Assembly: GCA_002081555.1 (NCBI GenBank)
Contig: MZNV01001196.1
Span: 1-48,359, forward strand
Origin: Protostelium mycophagum
Taxonomy: Eukaryota > Evosea > Variosea > Protosteliida > Protosteliaceae
DNA length: 48,359 nucleotides
Direction of reading: 5' to 3'
Positions within the stretch are counted from its first letter, which is position 1. The number at the start of each line of letters is the position of its first letter. Positions 11,915 to 24,800 of this stretch are shown here, one piece after another. Both the position numbers and the translations under genes were made by a program. Below the pieces are notes generated by a model, which saw only the letters and a list, made by a program, of their open reading frames with translations, was not told the origin of the DNA and searched no databases.

Positions 11915-14900
11915 ATGGGTGTCGCCCCCTTCAAAGGTATCCCTAGAGAACCTGAGCTTTCCCCTCAGCTCAGACAAGATATTAATGATGCTTCTCACGT
12001 AGAGCACTGCCTTCTGAACGCCTACCTTTTTGCCGCCTGCACCATAAAATGCACTCCTGAAGAGTGGGCCTCGAGCGACCCAGTGTTGGACAAGTGAGGG
12101 ATCAACATTTGCAGTTTGATTATCGACTGACCAAATTAGATATCGAGCTCTTCATTTCGAGCTGGCAAGGTCTTTCAAAGGGTGCCTTTTAGACGTCGCG
12201 AAAGAAGAGATGACTCACCTTCATACGGTCCAACTACTCCGTCGCAGTCTCGGTCTCCCCGCTCATTTTCGTCTTCCTCGCCGTGATGCAGATAACAGGT
12301 GAGCTCGGTGATCTGGAAATGACATCCTTCTTTGTCTACAACGCGACTCAATTCATTGCAGTTTCACTTTCAAGAATTGGACACCTGGAGGCAAGAGAGA
12401 ACCTGTGAAGGTGTCCATCGCGCCTTTCGATCTAATCAACACCATCAATTTTGTTCGATATGAGAGCACGGATGGATTGAATGACGAAGATGTCGTCCCC
12501 GCACCAGACATCGTCACCAAGATCTTTGAGATCGAGACTGAGCTAGCCGCTGCCGGAGCCCTCTATTCAGTCACAGATCCTGTCGAGTACCAAAGGATCT
12601 ATGCCCAGATCACAAAACTCTACGCTGAAGAGTATAAAGAGCACTTCAAAACGGACCCAAAGCCCCCCGTCACAGCCAAACCCTTCTCATCCGTGGGTGA
12701 TCTCTACAGACGTGTCATACAAGAATGGCCACAAGACAAAGTGGTGACTGACAACAGCGACCTCAACGCTGAGCTGAGCGGTGATGTTGCGGGGCGAGGC
12801 TTCACCAATCACCATGCCACCCCGGGTTCGAGTTTACATCGTCGCTTCCATTCTGATGTACCACAGGCGCCCGACCCTTCTGGTCCGAAAATTTCAAGAC
12901 GAAGGCCGAAGTTGAGGCGGCGATCAACAAAATCATCCTGGAAGGGGAAGGTTTTCAAGATTTCCGGGAAAAGCTCCAAGTCCTACACGCGGTGGTGACC
13001 GAGAAGAAGGGGCAAAGAGACAACGTAGAGACGGTCAAAGCTGTCTTGAATCTTAACCCACCCACGAATGAGGACAAGAGGTTGACTGAGGCCTGGGAGT
13101 GAGTCTCCACATGTGAAATCCATGCTGAGATTCCTCAGGCTCAAAAACACCCACTTGTACAGGTTGTACAACGTCCTCTCACGCGTCATCAACTACAATC
13201 AGAAGTACGGCAGCAGACTCTCCTTCGTGCGGGATGTTGCATCTTTTCCCACAGTGACCCAGCTGGACCAGACCACTAAGATGTTCAACGCATGTTATCT
13301 ATCCATGCTGGTCTGGCTGACACGTATATACGAAGGACATTCAGGAGAAGGCGAACCGAACAGGATTTGGACGGGACAGAGGGTCACACGTTCGTCCATA
13401 GAACAACTGGTGACGTGGCCGCTGATGAGCATATGCATCAGGCCCATGCTGGAGCTGGGTGGCATGGTGGTGCCGCAGAGCGATCAGCACAATTTCTTCT
13501 GGCTGTCAGACGACACACAGCTGCCCAATGACCCCAATGCACTCCAGCTGTGGGAGGATTTCTACCAAGGCAAGAGCGACGACAGAAACAAGGCCGACAA
13601 TTTCATTCTTAACATACTGGAGTCCACTGCAAAATGGGCCGCCGGCAGGATGGCAGAGTTCGACAAAGTGGCAGACAGCCTTCAAAAGGCTATGGTCGTG
13701 AAGAGGCTCAAATTATTGACGACCCTTGGGGACATAAGAGCTCAATGGCAATTCCGTCAGAATTTTGGCTTTTGCGAGGCACCGGGCAACGCTCCCGCTG
13801 ACGGCACGAACGACCCTGAATTCGTACGTAAACTCCGATCATCTACATCGCGTCTGATCTCGTTCAGGATAATCGCTTCAACGAGACATGGGGCAACGCG
13901 GGGTCTTTTATGTCATCTCTAGTGTTGAGAGTTCGTTTCAGCGGGCGTCTGAGCATCCTGATGGGCTCTGACCCAGACCCACCCATAGACGAAGTCGGCT
14001 CTTCCGGAACAGCATCCATACACGCTTCGGACGGCAGACTGTTTGATAGACATCTGGCGGGAGAGGCCAACCCCCAAGGATCATTACAGAGGGGCCCCGA
14101 TGGCGTCATGCCGAAGATGGGTGTACATGTCAGGGATTTTTCACTCTTCAGCGCACCGTACGGAGGCGGTGTCGGGCCGGACGGATTGGATCACATCGTG
14201 ACGTTTAAGGACACGGGGGGTGTCAAAGTCGATTTCTCAAAGCCGGGAGAAGAAGCAGCTTACTTTTTGGGTAACAATCATCTTGTGTGGAAAGATGGAG
14301 AGCCCATCAATCATATGTTCCTGTCGATGTTCTGGGAAGATAACGGGAAACAATGGACTGGAAGAGGCCCATTGGGAAAAGAATTGATGGACATTACGCC
14401 CCGTCAGCGCGCATTCTCCGGAAGACCACCTACCGGAGTGAATACCGTGTCAGGACTACCTCTGCCTCACTGGGCCATGGAGCATCTCGACCCGTCAGAT
14501 GTCATTCTGATGACACCTTCCGCACTGCCGAACCCCCGCCTAGAGGGTGTCATCCCTGGCAACCTGCTATATTTCAATAAGCTCAGATCAGAAGCCATCA
14601 TCAAAGAAGTCGAATCACTCTTTGACAAGAACCAACACGACCCATCCACTCATGACCAACTCGTGTCTTATTTGTCTAGAGCATGGGAACTCGGCAACCC
14701 AAAGAAATACGCCAGAAAGAATCAGCTTTTGACAGCAACTTATGCACATTCTCTCGGAGGGGATGCCGCCGACAGCCACGTTAACTCGGACTTCCAGTCA
14801 TTTCCACTCCTTCGGACCGTCTTCGAGAAAACGGGTGTGGCCACCAAATTCGAAACAGACACTCCGAAAGACCAAAACAACGGCAGATGGTACTTCACTG

Positions 14901-15385
14901 GTGGCTTTGGCGCCATGGACTGGGACGCACTCTCCGTGATTGGTTATGGCGAAGTTTACATTCCGCTGTCCACCGATTTCACTGCCACGAAGGCACCTAA
15001 ATTCAAAAGGCAATGGAGGTCTGAGAACGCCTCGCTGACAACCTTTAACAATACGTTCTGGTCGCTCAACCCTTACACCTTCCACGGCACGGAGAGATCA
15101 ATCATGGGGACGTACGGTCGTGACTTCGTGTTGCTATCTGACAACCAAACGTCGTCCACGCAGAACGGTTATAAGTGGACTACAAACGCGAACTCGGTCC
15201 TCCTCTACAACGCAAGCCTCAGGATCAAAGATGGGACCATAAGGTTGACATTGACTTTGATCAAAGTGGATGCTGAAACGATCGCATTGGCAGCAAGTCT
15301 CATGAATCAATTCAATCAATACTTCAGTAGCAACTGGTCAGTCCCTGGTGGTGCTGCTCATGTCAATATCGGACACTCAGCGTAG
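11915..15385 (+). CDS. Large protein with N-terminal ferritin-like VioB/RebD-type domain and unrecognised C-terminal half
   Basis: The start at 11915 (MGVAPFKGIPREPELSPQ) leads straight into a ferritin-like fold: NDASHVEHCLLNAYLFAA supplies the first metal-type Glu/His, and after an intron VAKEEMTHLHTVQLLRRSLG (about 12199-12258) supplies the E-E-x-x-H motif. FSSVGDLYRRVIQEW and, after the intron at 12781-12868, AINKIILEGEGF match later family motifs, and NACYLSMLVWLTRIYEG with LVTWPLMSICIRPMLELGG (13289-13460) matches the helical tail of VioB. Family knowledge: VioB/RebD/StaD couple indole-3-pyruvate imines in violacein/rebeccamycin-type pathways, but the wider ferritin-like family has many members of unknown function. 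From 13866 the frame continues about 490 residues that I do not recognise (VHVRDFSLFSAPYGGGVG; AWELGNPKKYARKNQLL; HVNIGHSA-stop). Introns verified at about 12096, 12300, 12781, 13099 and 13824. No signal peptide is evident. A metal-dependent oxidoreductase or oxygenase role is inferred. Confidence 0.68.
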
Positions 15386-15765
15386 AGCCATCAGAGATCA
15401 TGACACAGAAACTATAAAGGTTGTTGTCATGTAAAATTATTCACCATAATTTGAAATTCATAAAACTTCATACACCTTCTAATCGAGATCACTCCATTCT
15501 TATAAAAATGTTCTGAATAGAATCATGTCAGATGTGACATCTTGACATCCCGTTCATCTGACAGCCCTCCAAGATCTATCTTTTAAATCTCTTGGACAAC
15601 AGACTATCCAACAATGACAGAGATAGATTTCAGATGTGAAGTGTTGACAAGAACCATTGACCATCACTTGCTTTATTTCACAATAAATCATGTTTCAAAA
15701 ATAGTTATGTCCATAACCTGTAATGTTACAACTTCCGCACCACGCTCAGAATTATTTTATGACAT
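15386..15765. other. Intergenic region between convergent genes
   Basis: Between the ferritin-like gene (+) and the SHK kinase gene (-). It is AT-rich with aataaatcatg at 15681-15691 and several tgtcagatgtgacatcttgaca-type palindromic runs near 15525-15550. No frame is credible. It probably holds both 3' UTRs. Confidence 0.45.
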
Positions 15766-18480
15766 TTATTCCTCCATCTGGAGATAACCCTCCACTTTAG
15801 TCTCCATGAAAAGGCTCTTAAATCTGGAGCCGGGGCACGGGCTCGTCAGGTACAACTCGCTAGACAAGTTCTTGATGAACGGCACGAGAAGGTCGTCCTT
15901 CGACAGCTCCGTCTTCGTCTTTCCGTCCGGAAATTTGATCTGGAGCTCAAAGTGGCCGTTCTCTTTCTTCTGAATCCTCTGGTGGTTGATCTTGCCCTTC
16001 TTTGTCATCTATTGTTACACTCAGAACTCTTTAGACAATGAAATAGTCCTGCTATGGACCTGTGGGCAAGGTATTTGTACTTCACAAGCAAAAGTTGTGT
16101 TGGGTTTTTTGGTATATGTAATACATTTGGAAAGGATGACAAGTTTGGATAGATGAAAGTATAAAGTGACGGGCCACAGCTCAAATCCAACGACGAACTT
16201 TGCAGCCAAATATCCCGACATCCAGATATGATATCATTATGACGACGTCACCTTGGAGATGGTGAAAGGCGATGACTTTGTGGTGACAGATGTGCGCACC
16301 AGAAATGAGCCTTTGCCTTGTCCGGCTAAAAGATCCTCTGCTGTCTCTTTACTGATATCTCCGTGGAACCAACTGCGCGTGTCAGGTCGTTTGTTACCGC
16401 GGTAACTGCCGTGATGATTTCTGTATAAATACTCACTCCTTCATCATGAGGACTCTAATCTACAACGTTGTAAATGATATGTCGATAAAGATTAAAATAA
16501 ATCACCTTGTCCAAGATGGAGAAGCCCTTGTGATCTATTGTGAGAGGTCCGAACCAGTTGACGATGTGTCCAAACTTCTCGAGGCGGACGACATCGGGCT
16601 CACTCGGCTTAGGATGTGGGTTTGGCTCAGCTAATCATGAATCAATCTCTGTGATGATGCAATCATTTTCGTGGACGTACCGAGGATCTTCTTCAGACAC
16701 AAAAAGTTGATATCGCGCGCGTTTGGCGCGGGCAGATTTAAGATACTCCAGAGTCTGCGAACAAATTCGCCCCAAGGTACTGAGGTCTTCAAACGATCAG
16801 CGACGATGATCATGATCAATCTCTACCTTTCCCAGGAAATAAGTCTTCCAGAAACGGTTGGCCTCTGGGTCATCTAAAAGAACATCTACAAGCACAGAAT
16901 CGATAATGGGAAGTATCTGTTGGAAAGTAGGTCTCCGCCGGGGATCAGCGTCCCAACACACCTAAAGTCATTAAGACAAAATTCTATTGGTGATCACGAA
17001 AGTAATCATTCTTGATCTGCATGACATAAAATAAATGAATAAAGTTCACCTCCATGAGAGCTTTGAGGTTGGGATGAACGTTATGAGGAATGGGTGGTCT
17101 CTCATTTTCCACAGTGATGCATCTCTTAAATGTACCATAACTGTCCATGTGTGGGAAGGGCTCCTGCTCTGCGATGATTTCCCATCTAGACATGATCAGA
17201 CGAAAATGGAGATGTGAATCATGTGAAAACTCACAAGACGATACCGTATGAATAGACGTCTGCTTTCTCGTCGACATCCTTTCCTGTGAGGACCTCTGGG
17301 GCCATCCACAGCGGTGTTCCTGGTATAGATTTTCCATCTCTGACCTTGGCCTCTAGTAATTTGACCTATGATTATGAGATGATATAGAAGCGACGGGAGG
17401 CGACTCACTTGAGACAGACCAAAATCACATAATTTTACATTCCAGTGCTCATCCACCAGAAGATTCTGAGGTTTGAGATCCCTGTGTAGGATTTGAGGTG
17501 AAGCGCCATGCAACCAGGCCATACCGGCCGCCGCATCTTTGGCCATCTTGACCTTCTGGGGAAGACTTATCTGGATTTGTCAAATCATCAATCTTCATTT
17601 GTCTTTCTATACCTCTGATTTCCTCTTGTGTAAAATGTTATGGACGGAATCCGTCATCAATTCAGTAACAATGGCTAAATGTCCAGACTCTGTGCAGGCA
17701 CCCATGAATAGGGTTACTGATTAAGTCAGGATGTATTCTTACCACTATTAGAGCAGCAACTCACCATTGGGCTGCAAAAATGTTAAAAATATGATCCACC
17801 AATTTAGTCTCAAACACCACTTCGTCCTGAAAAATTCAAATCACTCACATGTCTCATCTGCGTCATGATATCCACTTCCTTCCTAAAATCCTCCAATACT
17901 CTAGGATCAAGATCTTGTTTTAGAAGTTTCTAACATTCTGTTAGACATTCATCAAACATCGGAGGAATCAAACACCTTGATAGCCACATCCGCTCCACGA
18001 CAGCGACCTTTATACACTGAACCAAAGCATCCACCACCTATCTTTTCTCCATATATGATCTCCTCGGCTCTAATCTCGGGTGCTCGATCGTGGGTCACAT
18101 GACCCTTTTGGACCTTCTTACCGGAGGCGGAGAGAACCAAATCATCAAACTTTTAGATTCTTAGCTGCATGAAAAACACGAGCTTTAAACAAACCTTGGG
18201 CGGGATTAAGGACATCCCGTGTGTTGATATCCAACGAAATGACAAGCCGAGGAAGGCGATGTCGTTGTAGACGCCGTCGGGACTTAGGAGGGTCCTCGGG
18301 GTTTAGGTGCAGCAGATGTCTGCGCAAGATAAGGTTCTTTGAATGTTGAATGAATGTCCCAGTTGAACACTCTGCATCCTCACGTGGCTTACGGTGAGAG
18401 GAGGTGCGCTTAGCGTGCAGCTTGGTGTGCGAGACAGGAAACCACTGCCGGTTCTTTGCAAAATCAGACCCTACAACGCA
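15766..18480 (-). CDS. SHK-family protein kinase (TKL-type kinase domain plus SH2 domain)
   Basis: Reading the minus strand: N-lobe [21 protein letters not shown] (glycine loop and catalytic Lys, about 18000-18050), helix C region [34 protein letters not shown], catalytic loop HRDLKPQN (17450-17490), DFG, then [20 protein letters not shown] and [18 protein letters not shown]. After the kinase comes the SHK linker [13 protein letters not shown] ... [16 protein letters not shown] and [17 protein letters not shown]. The SH2 domain begins [16 protein letters not shown] with the phosphotyrosine-binding Arg in GSFLVRTS (about 16245-16370). It finishes in the last exon, 15766-16008 ([18 protein letters not shown] ... 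stop), across a roughly 240-nt intron that splits SH2. In dictyostelids SHK proteins are membrane-associated kinases affecting phagocytosis. The N-terminal exon (about 18145-18480, basic, Ser-rich) lacks an in-frame ATG, so the true start lies upstream or is spliced in and is unresolved. Confidence 0.82.
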
Positions 18481-19074
18481 CGGTTGCTGAATCAACAAAA
18501 CACCAGCCAGTGATAGGCAGCCAGTACAAAGCGACTTTTCTTGAACAAAATCAATTTGGTGAAAAACAACCTCAGTAAGTTTTATATATTATTGAGTGAT
18601 GAAAAGAATGATATTGTTCTGCTGGTTGTATGGAATCCAATCACAAATTGAGATATGTAGAATTATCAACTCATGACGGAACGACATGCATGGAACAGTC
18701 GATGATCTCATGTTGAGGTATTCACATGTTGATAGGCTAAATGCAAAAAAACATTAAATTGTGATAAGGTTCCATCAACAACAAGCAGAAGCGGAGAGGC
18801 AGGTAGAAGATCAAAGATCAGCACAGATGAGAGCTGTGCAAACTCCACTCAACTACAAGATGATTGGACGAGCTTGATAAATTTCAATTTCTTTTCCGAT
18901 TATTAAAGTTTTATTGTCCATATCTGAACAGTGGTGTCCACGACGTTCTCTCATGATAAAACAATAATTCCTGGAAATATTTGATCATCCAATTTTGGGC
19001 TGAATTTCGTTTTCGGAAATTAGGGTAATTCTCTACGCCAAGACAATGGTATTCATACACTCACACAAAAGAAG
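18481..19074. promoter_or_regulatory. Divergent intergenic region between SHK kinase and dihydroxyacetone kinase
   Basis: The two genes diverge here, so promoters and the unresolved first exon of the kinase must lie in this stretch. It is AT-rich with few long frames. A short upstream ORF (19046-19078) precedes the dihydroxyacetone kinase start. No known operator or TATA box is clearly placed. Confidence 0.35.
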
Positions 19075-19078
19075 ATGA
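19046..19078 (+). promoter_or_regulatory. Upstream ORF overlapping the dihydroxyacetone kinase start codon
   Basis: A 10-codon frame ([10 protein letters not shown]) starts at 19046 and its TGA at 19076-19078 overlaps the main ATG (19075-19077) as ATGA. If the transcript starts upstream of 19046, ribosomes would meet this ATG first, so it could lower or couple translation of the downstream gene. Only the overlap is seen; regulation is inferred. Confidence 0.45.
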
Positions 19079-21427
19079 AGAGACTATACAATGACCCTCA
19101 GAGAGTGCTCCCCGAGATGATTGAGGGAATCGTTCTTGCCAACCCTAAAGTTCAAAGAATCGAAAAATCGAACGTAATCTTAAGGAGGGACTGTGCATCT
19201 TCAGAGGTATGTTGTTAAGTCCAACATCGACTTTCTCTTTATATGCCCTCGCTAATCTCATCAGGCAAGATCTAGAGTCGCCCTCCTATCTGGTGGCGGC
19301 AGTGGACATGAGCCAAGTTTCGCAGGTTATGTTGGGAAGGGAATGTTGAGTGCTGCAGTGTTGGGTGCGTAATCTGATTTACTCTCGGTTTCAGAATTTA
19401 ACTTCAATGACTAGGCGACGTCTTCAGCTCTCCAACATCTGCACAAGTGTTAGCAGCAGCGCGAGCAGTGACCGGAGAAAATGGATTGTTAATGATCATA
19501 ATGAATTACACTGGCGACCGATTACATTTTGGAATGGCGGTGAGCCCTTCGACTCGATACCTATTACTATTTTCAAGAGTTTTGTTATTTTTACAATTTT
19601 TCTGAATTTTTGTAGGCAGAAATTGCAGCGACGGAGGGGCTGAAGGTAAAATTGTTAGTAGTAGGTGATGACTGCGCCTTGATGGGACAAGAAAATGCTG
19701 GGAGGAGAGGTCTGCTTCACTATTGTTTATTCTTTTCTCAGTGATGATGCAGGAATCGCAGGAACAGTTTTGGTTCACAAAATTTGTGGTGCGATGGCCC
19801 AAAGAGGCAGGGATATAGAGGATATATATAGAGTCGGTTCTGAGGCCTGCCAAGGTGAAGGATTTTCTATCATATTTTATTTACAGAACGTTCTAGGATT
19901 ATTCAGTGTGGGATTGGGGTTGAGTGGGTGCACCATTCCAATCGTTGGGCGTCCAAATATGCAATTGGATTCGGACCAAGTGGAATTAGGGCTTGGAATC
20001 CACGGGGAGGCAGGAAAGATTAAGACGTCATTGAAATCAGCAGATGACCATACGGTATGGTGATGGGGTGATGATGTTCCGTTGATGTCCACAGGTGGAG
20101 ATGATTGATATCATATTGAGACATCTCGACAAAAGCAAGAAGAGAATTGTTGTGTTAGTCAATAACTTGGGAGGCAGCACAATCATCGAGATATCACTGG
20201 TCGTTCGCAAGTCCATAGAATACTTACGTAATATGACATCATCAGTATCAACCTAATCATGTGATAGGATCCCTCGGGTTGGTTGTAGAGAGGGTGTACA
20301 GCGGTACTTTTATGACATCTCTTGAGATGCAAGGAGTATCCATCTCTATCATGGCCGTGGATGATTTTCTTTTAGAATGGTTAGTTCGTTGTAGTGGCTC
20401 GTATTTAACCGTTGTAGTTTGGATTTCCCCGTTGAAGTGACCTCTTGGGCTTGTGCCTCTTGTACAAAATTAGACTTTGAGACAGAATTCAAATCAGATG
20501 CCTCTGTACAAGGTACTGACCATTCTTAAATATTTCATTGAAATTTCACGAGATGCTGAATCCAAAATCGCGACGTTGAAGAAGCGAGACCCTGCACATT
20601 TGGATTCAAATTTCAAATGTGCGGATTTTGCCGCCAAAATGATTGAGGGGATGTTCAAATTAACCCCAGAACTCACCTCTCTCGACACCATAGTGGGAGA
20701 TGGTGACCTTGGTATCAACATGGAAAAGGCGGGAAAGGTCATTCTACAACGCCTGAAGGAGATGCCATCTGAGCCATCCTCTTTTGTGGAAGCTTTGGGA
20801 CTCATTCTTACTGAAGATTTCGGAGGTAATGAACGTGATTCTGTCATCCTGTCTGACTTGTTCCAGGAACATCTGGAGTTTTGTACACTGTCTTCTTCCT
20901 AAAATTCTCAGCCGTTTTGAAGGAGGGTAAGAAATGGCACGAAGCTTTTGTGGCTGGATGTGAAGGTATTATTACGTTCTTTGAAATCTACTTGAAATCA
21001 ACTCACATAGGGATCATGGCTCTTGGTGGGGCGAAGCTGGGCGACCGCACAATGGTTGATGCTATAAAACCCGCCTCAGACGCCATAAAATCCGCTTCTA
21101 TGGAGAGCGATGACACGGTGGAGGTGACGTCTCTCTAAGCGACACAACATATATATATTGATATCATCACAGATCCTTAGAGCCGGTGCTGAAGCCGCCG
21201 AAAAGGTGAGAGGAAATTAATGTAGAACACTTGGCTCATCTAAGAAGGGTGCTGAGGCGACGACCAACTTGGTGGCAAAGAAGGGCAGGTCCAGTTATAT
21301 CGGCGAAAGATCCAAGGGCTACCCCGATCCAGGTATCACTCCAAGATGATCCTTTGTGTTGACACGAACAGGAGCGAAGGCTGCCGCACAACTACTCACT
21401 CTTGCCTGTGAGCTTCTTTCTAAATGA
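19075..21427 (+). CDS. Dihydroxyacetone (glycerone) kinase, single-chain DhaK-DhaL type
   Basis: ATP-dependent phosphorylation of dihydroxyacetone to DHAP, in the cytosol, linking glycerol/DHA to glycolysis. The start [18 protein letters not shown] matches the family N-terminus. DhaK motifs in order: [20 protein letters not shown], a segment [51 protein letters not shown] and [10 protein letters not shown], which carries the substrate-binding His. The DhaL domain has [16 protein letters not shown] (Asp ligands for Mg-ATP), [11 protein letters not shown] and [14 protein letters not shown], then [14 protein letters not shown] near the end. The stop is TGA at 21425-21427 after ACELLSK. Nine or more short introns; the acceptor at 20411-20417 is gttgtag. 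The length is consistent with eukaryotic and Citrobacter-type fused DAK, so no PTS partner is needed. Confidence 0.9.
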
Positions 21428-21559
21428 GTTGAATAAATGCCCTGTCTATCTGATGTATCTTTGGTGGGTGTTCAAGCGAACGAATGTGTGATCTGCTGTA
21501 GATCTGATGTCATCCTGGTGGTGGTATGAAATGGTTCCAACTCAAAGAGGGTCGACCAG

Positions 21560-21870
21560 CTACAAGGTGGGAAACGGAGTGGTTGAGAGGAATGATTAGG
21601 CTACCTCTGTAATCGTGCAGCTCTCTGTAAAGACTTGGAAGAGCTCAGATCATACTTAGAAGATCCTGGCGCTGTAGTCAATCTGCGGTACATGCAGAAT
21701 GCGGCAAGGTCCGCCTGCGCAGGACATGTACACATCCTGAAATGGCTAGACAAAGGGTGTGGAACTGTCACAACTCAAAGTTTCATCAGCGGTCGAAGAT
21801 GGTCACCTCGGAGTGCCAAGTTTAAGAGGGAAGCAACAAACTTTCAATCAGGTACGAATCAAATCATTCA
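21560..21870 (+). pseudogene. Ankyrin-repeat-like gene fragment
   Basis: Between two real genes a plus-strand frame reads MQNAARSACAGHVHILKWLD, the ankyrin-like repeat common in amoebozoan and large-virus proteins, preceded by KDLEELRSYLEDPGAVV. After FIS the repeat pattern resumes only in the next frame (SAVEDGHLGVPSLRG), which indicates a frameshift. There is no ATG at the head of the frame and no downstream continuation before the next gene. Probably a relic of a multigene ankyrin family; a short intron between the two frames is possible but no good GT/AG pair is seen. Confidence 0.45.
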
Positions 21871-21892
21871 TTGACCGATAGTCGTCAATATT

Positions 21893-24800
21893 TTATTGTG
21901 TGGGCATATACCTTCCATTCTTCTTCATTGTGGTGACAATCTCCTCTCTCACTTCTTGTGGCAAGTCTTTGAATGTGTCTGTCTCCTTCACCAGATTGTA
22001 TTGGCTGTAGATGAGGTCGAGGCAAGCATTCTTCAAGTCCAATGTGTTGGACATGGTGGCGATTTGCAGCACGTAAGAGACTGTCTCATGGTCCATCTCT
22101 TGTCGGACGAGCGCTGAGCAGATGTCTTTTAATCTCCTCTCTGCCACAAATTCGTCTGCCTATTGCAATGAGCAATTGTACAACATCTCGCTCCAATAGA
22201 CATACCGCTTGAAGCAAGTCCAAAGCGGTGTCGACAGACAACTCCTCGATGTCGTCGGTGTAGATCCACTCTAAAAGACATAGAACCGTGTCTTTGTCCA
22301 AATCTCGAACTACAACTCGCCTCTCTGAACTCTCCCTCATGCCTGAGCTCATGGCTCTGCGGAAATACTCGCCTCTAGAGAGCAGGCTGTGTTGATCAAT
22401 CAAAGATAATAGTAAATGGATCTTACGCTCTGTGCGCATGAATTACAATTTCTTCATCTCGATTTTTCAGTAAAATTTCGAAATCAGAGAACCTGCATCT
22501 CGATCAGAAAGATATCATCAGAATTGTCGTTGTAGATATCGTTCACAATTGTTCAATCTACAACGGACCGAAATCGCCCACCTCTTTTCGTTGACGATCT
22601 TCTTATAGTCTTGGGTATTTTTACTGGCCTTTTGGTCCAGGTCCACCCTCATCTCCTGCTTTAGCTCGGGGAAACCGTACTGCTCCGCCATCCTGGTCAA
22701 CTGTTCAGGCTCCGCGACCGCCGAGTCTGAAAGTCTTCCGGCGTATAAGAATACCAAAAAGCTCGTGAGGTAATCAATGCTGTATTCGATTGTGATCTAC
22801 AACATTGAGTTTGATTTATGAGACAGAAGGTCTTTCTTTTGCAAAAGATGGAAGGTTAAATCACCTCTTCGTCGATTTGTTCGGAGAATTTGTCGGCTAA
22901 TCTTGGTGCTCTCGCCATGATCAGTGATAGAGTCAAGGAAATAAAAATGTTTTTTTGTATATATAATATTGAAATCTCCATATCATGCAGACCAAAAGCT
23001 CAAGCTCGCAGTAAAAACACGCTAGTTATCGAGAAACTTCACGTTGTATGAAGAAATTGATAAGGATATGGCACTTGTGCGCTCTCATCTTCTGCCCATC
23101 TTCACTCACCAACACCACATCCGAGAAATCTCCAGATCTAAGTAGATCCATCAGATCTTCACCGAGTTGAGATCTCTGCGGGGTGATGATTGCGTAAGTC
23201 TCGTGGCCGGTGGCCAGAATGTGGTAGATCTTCTGCTGTATTGCAACCATCTTCTTGGGTAGGAGGACGTCTTCTGTATCTCCAAAACCAAGTTGCCCGT
23301 AGCTCGCACTGCCCCACCTGTTTGATTAATATTTTATTATAATATTTATGCGTTGTAGTCCACCAACATTACGGGAAAATTCCAAACTTGGTGAAGACTA
23401 AGAGACTTACAGATACATAGACCCTTCTGTGGTCAGAGCAGCAGCATGAAATGTTCCCACAGCGATCTGCTTGATTGCAACCTGTCATCGCATGTCATCA
23501 CATGCATCACATGACACTCTGACATCCTCATGATTTACCTTATCATTGAATATCACAACCCCAGGATCTGGTATACTTTAGTTCACAGAAAATTTTGCTT
23601 GACCAGAAGACACTGGACATTTGTATTGGATGTGAATAGATAGCTGTGAATATACCTGATTGATGATTTGGCCGTCTACCGAGCACTCTGGACCTCCAAT
23701 TGTCATCAGTCCAGGTCCATACTGCCCCATTTGAATCGAGCGCCATGCGCATTGACTGACCACAAGCGACCTGGAATAATCGTTAAAACCGTGAGATTGC
23801 AGTAAGATTCACGATAGTAACCGTGTAAAGAACTATACTTTTCCAGCACCAAGGTTGCATTTTTAATACATGCGAACCGATACACTCAATCACGAAACAT
23901 ATGTCTCGGAAATCGTATCTATCTCCCTCGAGAAAATACAAAAAAAAAATTAAAAATTACCTGAGTGACACTGGGGCCAAGTGTCATTTCTCTCCAGGAC
24001 GAAGTCTTCCTGAAGTGGTCGAATGCGCATTCAAAGACTCTACCGGTAGTTGTAAGCGCCAACATGTGGGAGAAGCTTCCTGCGATCTGTTGGATCTGGT
24101 GATCAGACAGATACGGATCTCTAGATGGTGTCTCCGAGTGAGTTCTCCATGAGAAGACCTGTCGGATGTGTCAGATTGACATACTATAGATTTGGTTAAT
24201 CTGACACAATATGCTTGGACACAAATACATTTCAGACATCCCACAAATCTCATTTGTGGTGATTTGTGTATATTCCCGAATGAAAGGCATTTTCGAAGTG
24301 TTATTTCTCGTCTGAGATATGTACAATTGTACTTGCGGTGCAAGGAAGATACACCTCATAGAGCCTCACCTCTCCCTTTGCAGAGATACCAACGTACGAT
24401 CCAAAAGCATAGGCCAACGCGGTGATCTTGTGCCTCTTAAGACTTTCGAGATGGTTCATTTCATGCTTCCCGTCACCAAAGGAATAGACGTCACCTGTCA
24501 TATTGGTCAAAAATTTTTGGGAATATTTCAACGAGAGATAAATAATCATATTAGAATGTAAACAGATGGTCGTGATACCTCCTTCTACAAGCACGGAAGT
24601 AGAGTGCTTCCCACACACCACATCAATGCCAGCTCGAGTCACCCTTGGTGTTGCTGTTGGTTCTGAGATATAACTCCTCTGTCAGATGTGAGCGATCATT
24701 TTTATGGAGGTTCTCAAAAAGCCTCGATGAGCTCATCAAGAGCAATTTAAAAAAATTATTCGGCCTGTGATAAACACATCAGAAAAAAGTACTTACCGTA

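Noticed and set aside
11757-12002. ATG at 11757 as the start of the ferritin-like gene
   Set aside because: It is in a different frame from the ferritin-like exon and its peptide shows no domain; the ATG at 11915 enters the conserved region directly.
15766-16008. Stand-alone small 80-aa gene ([12 protein letters not shown]...)
   Set aside because: It completes the SH2 domain of the SHK kinase immediately upstream on the same strand, so it is that gene's last exon.
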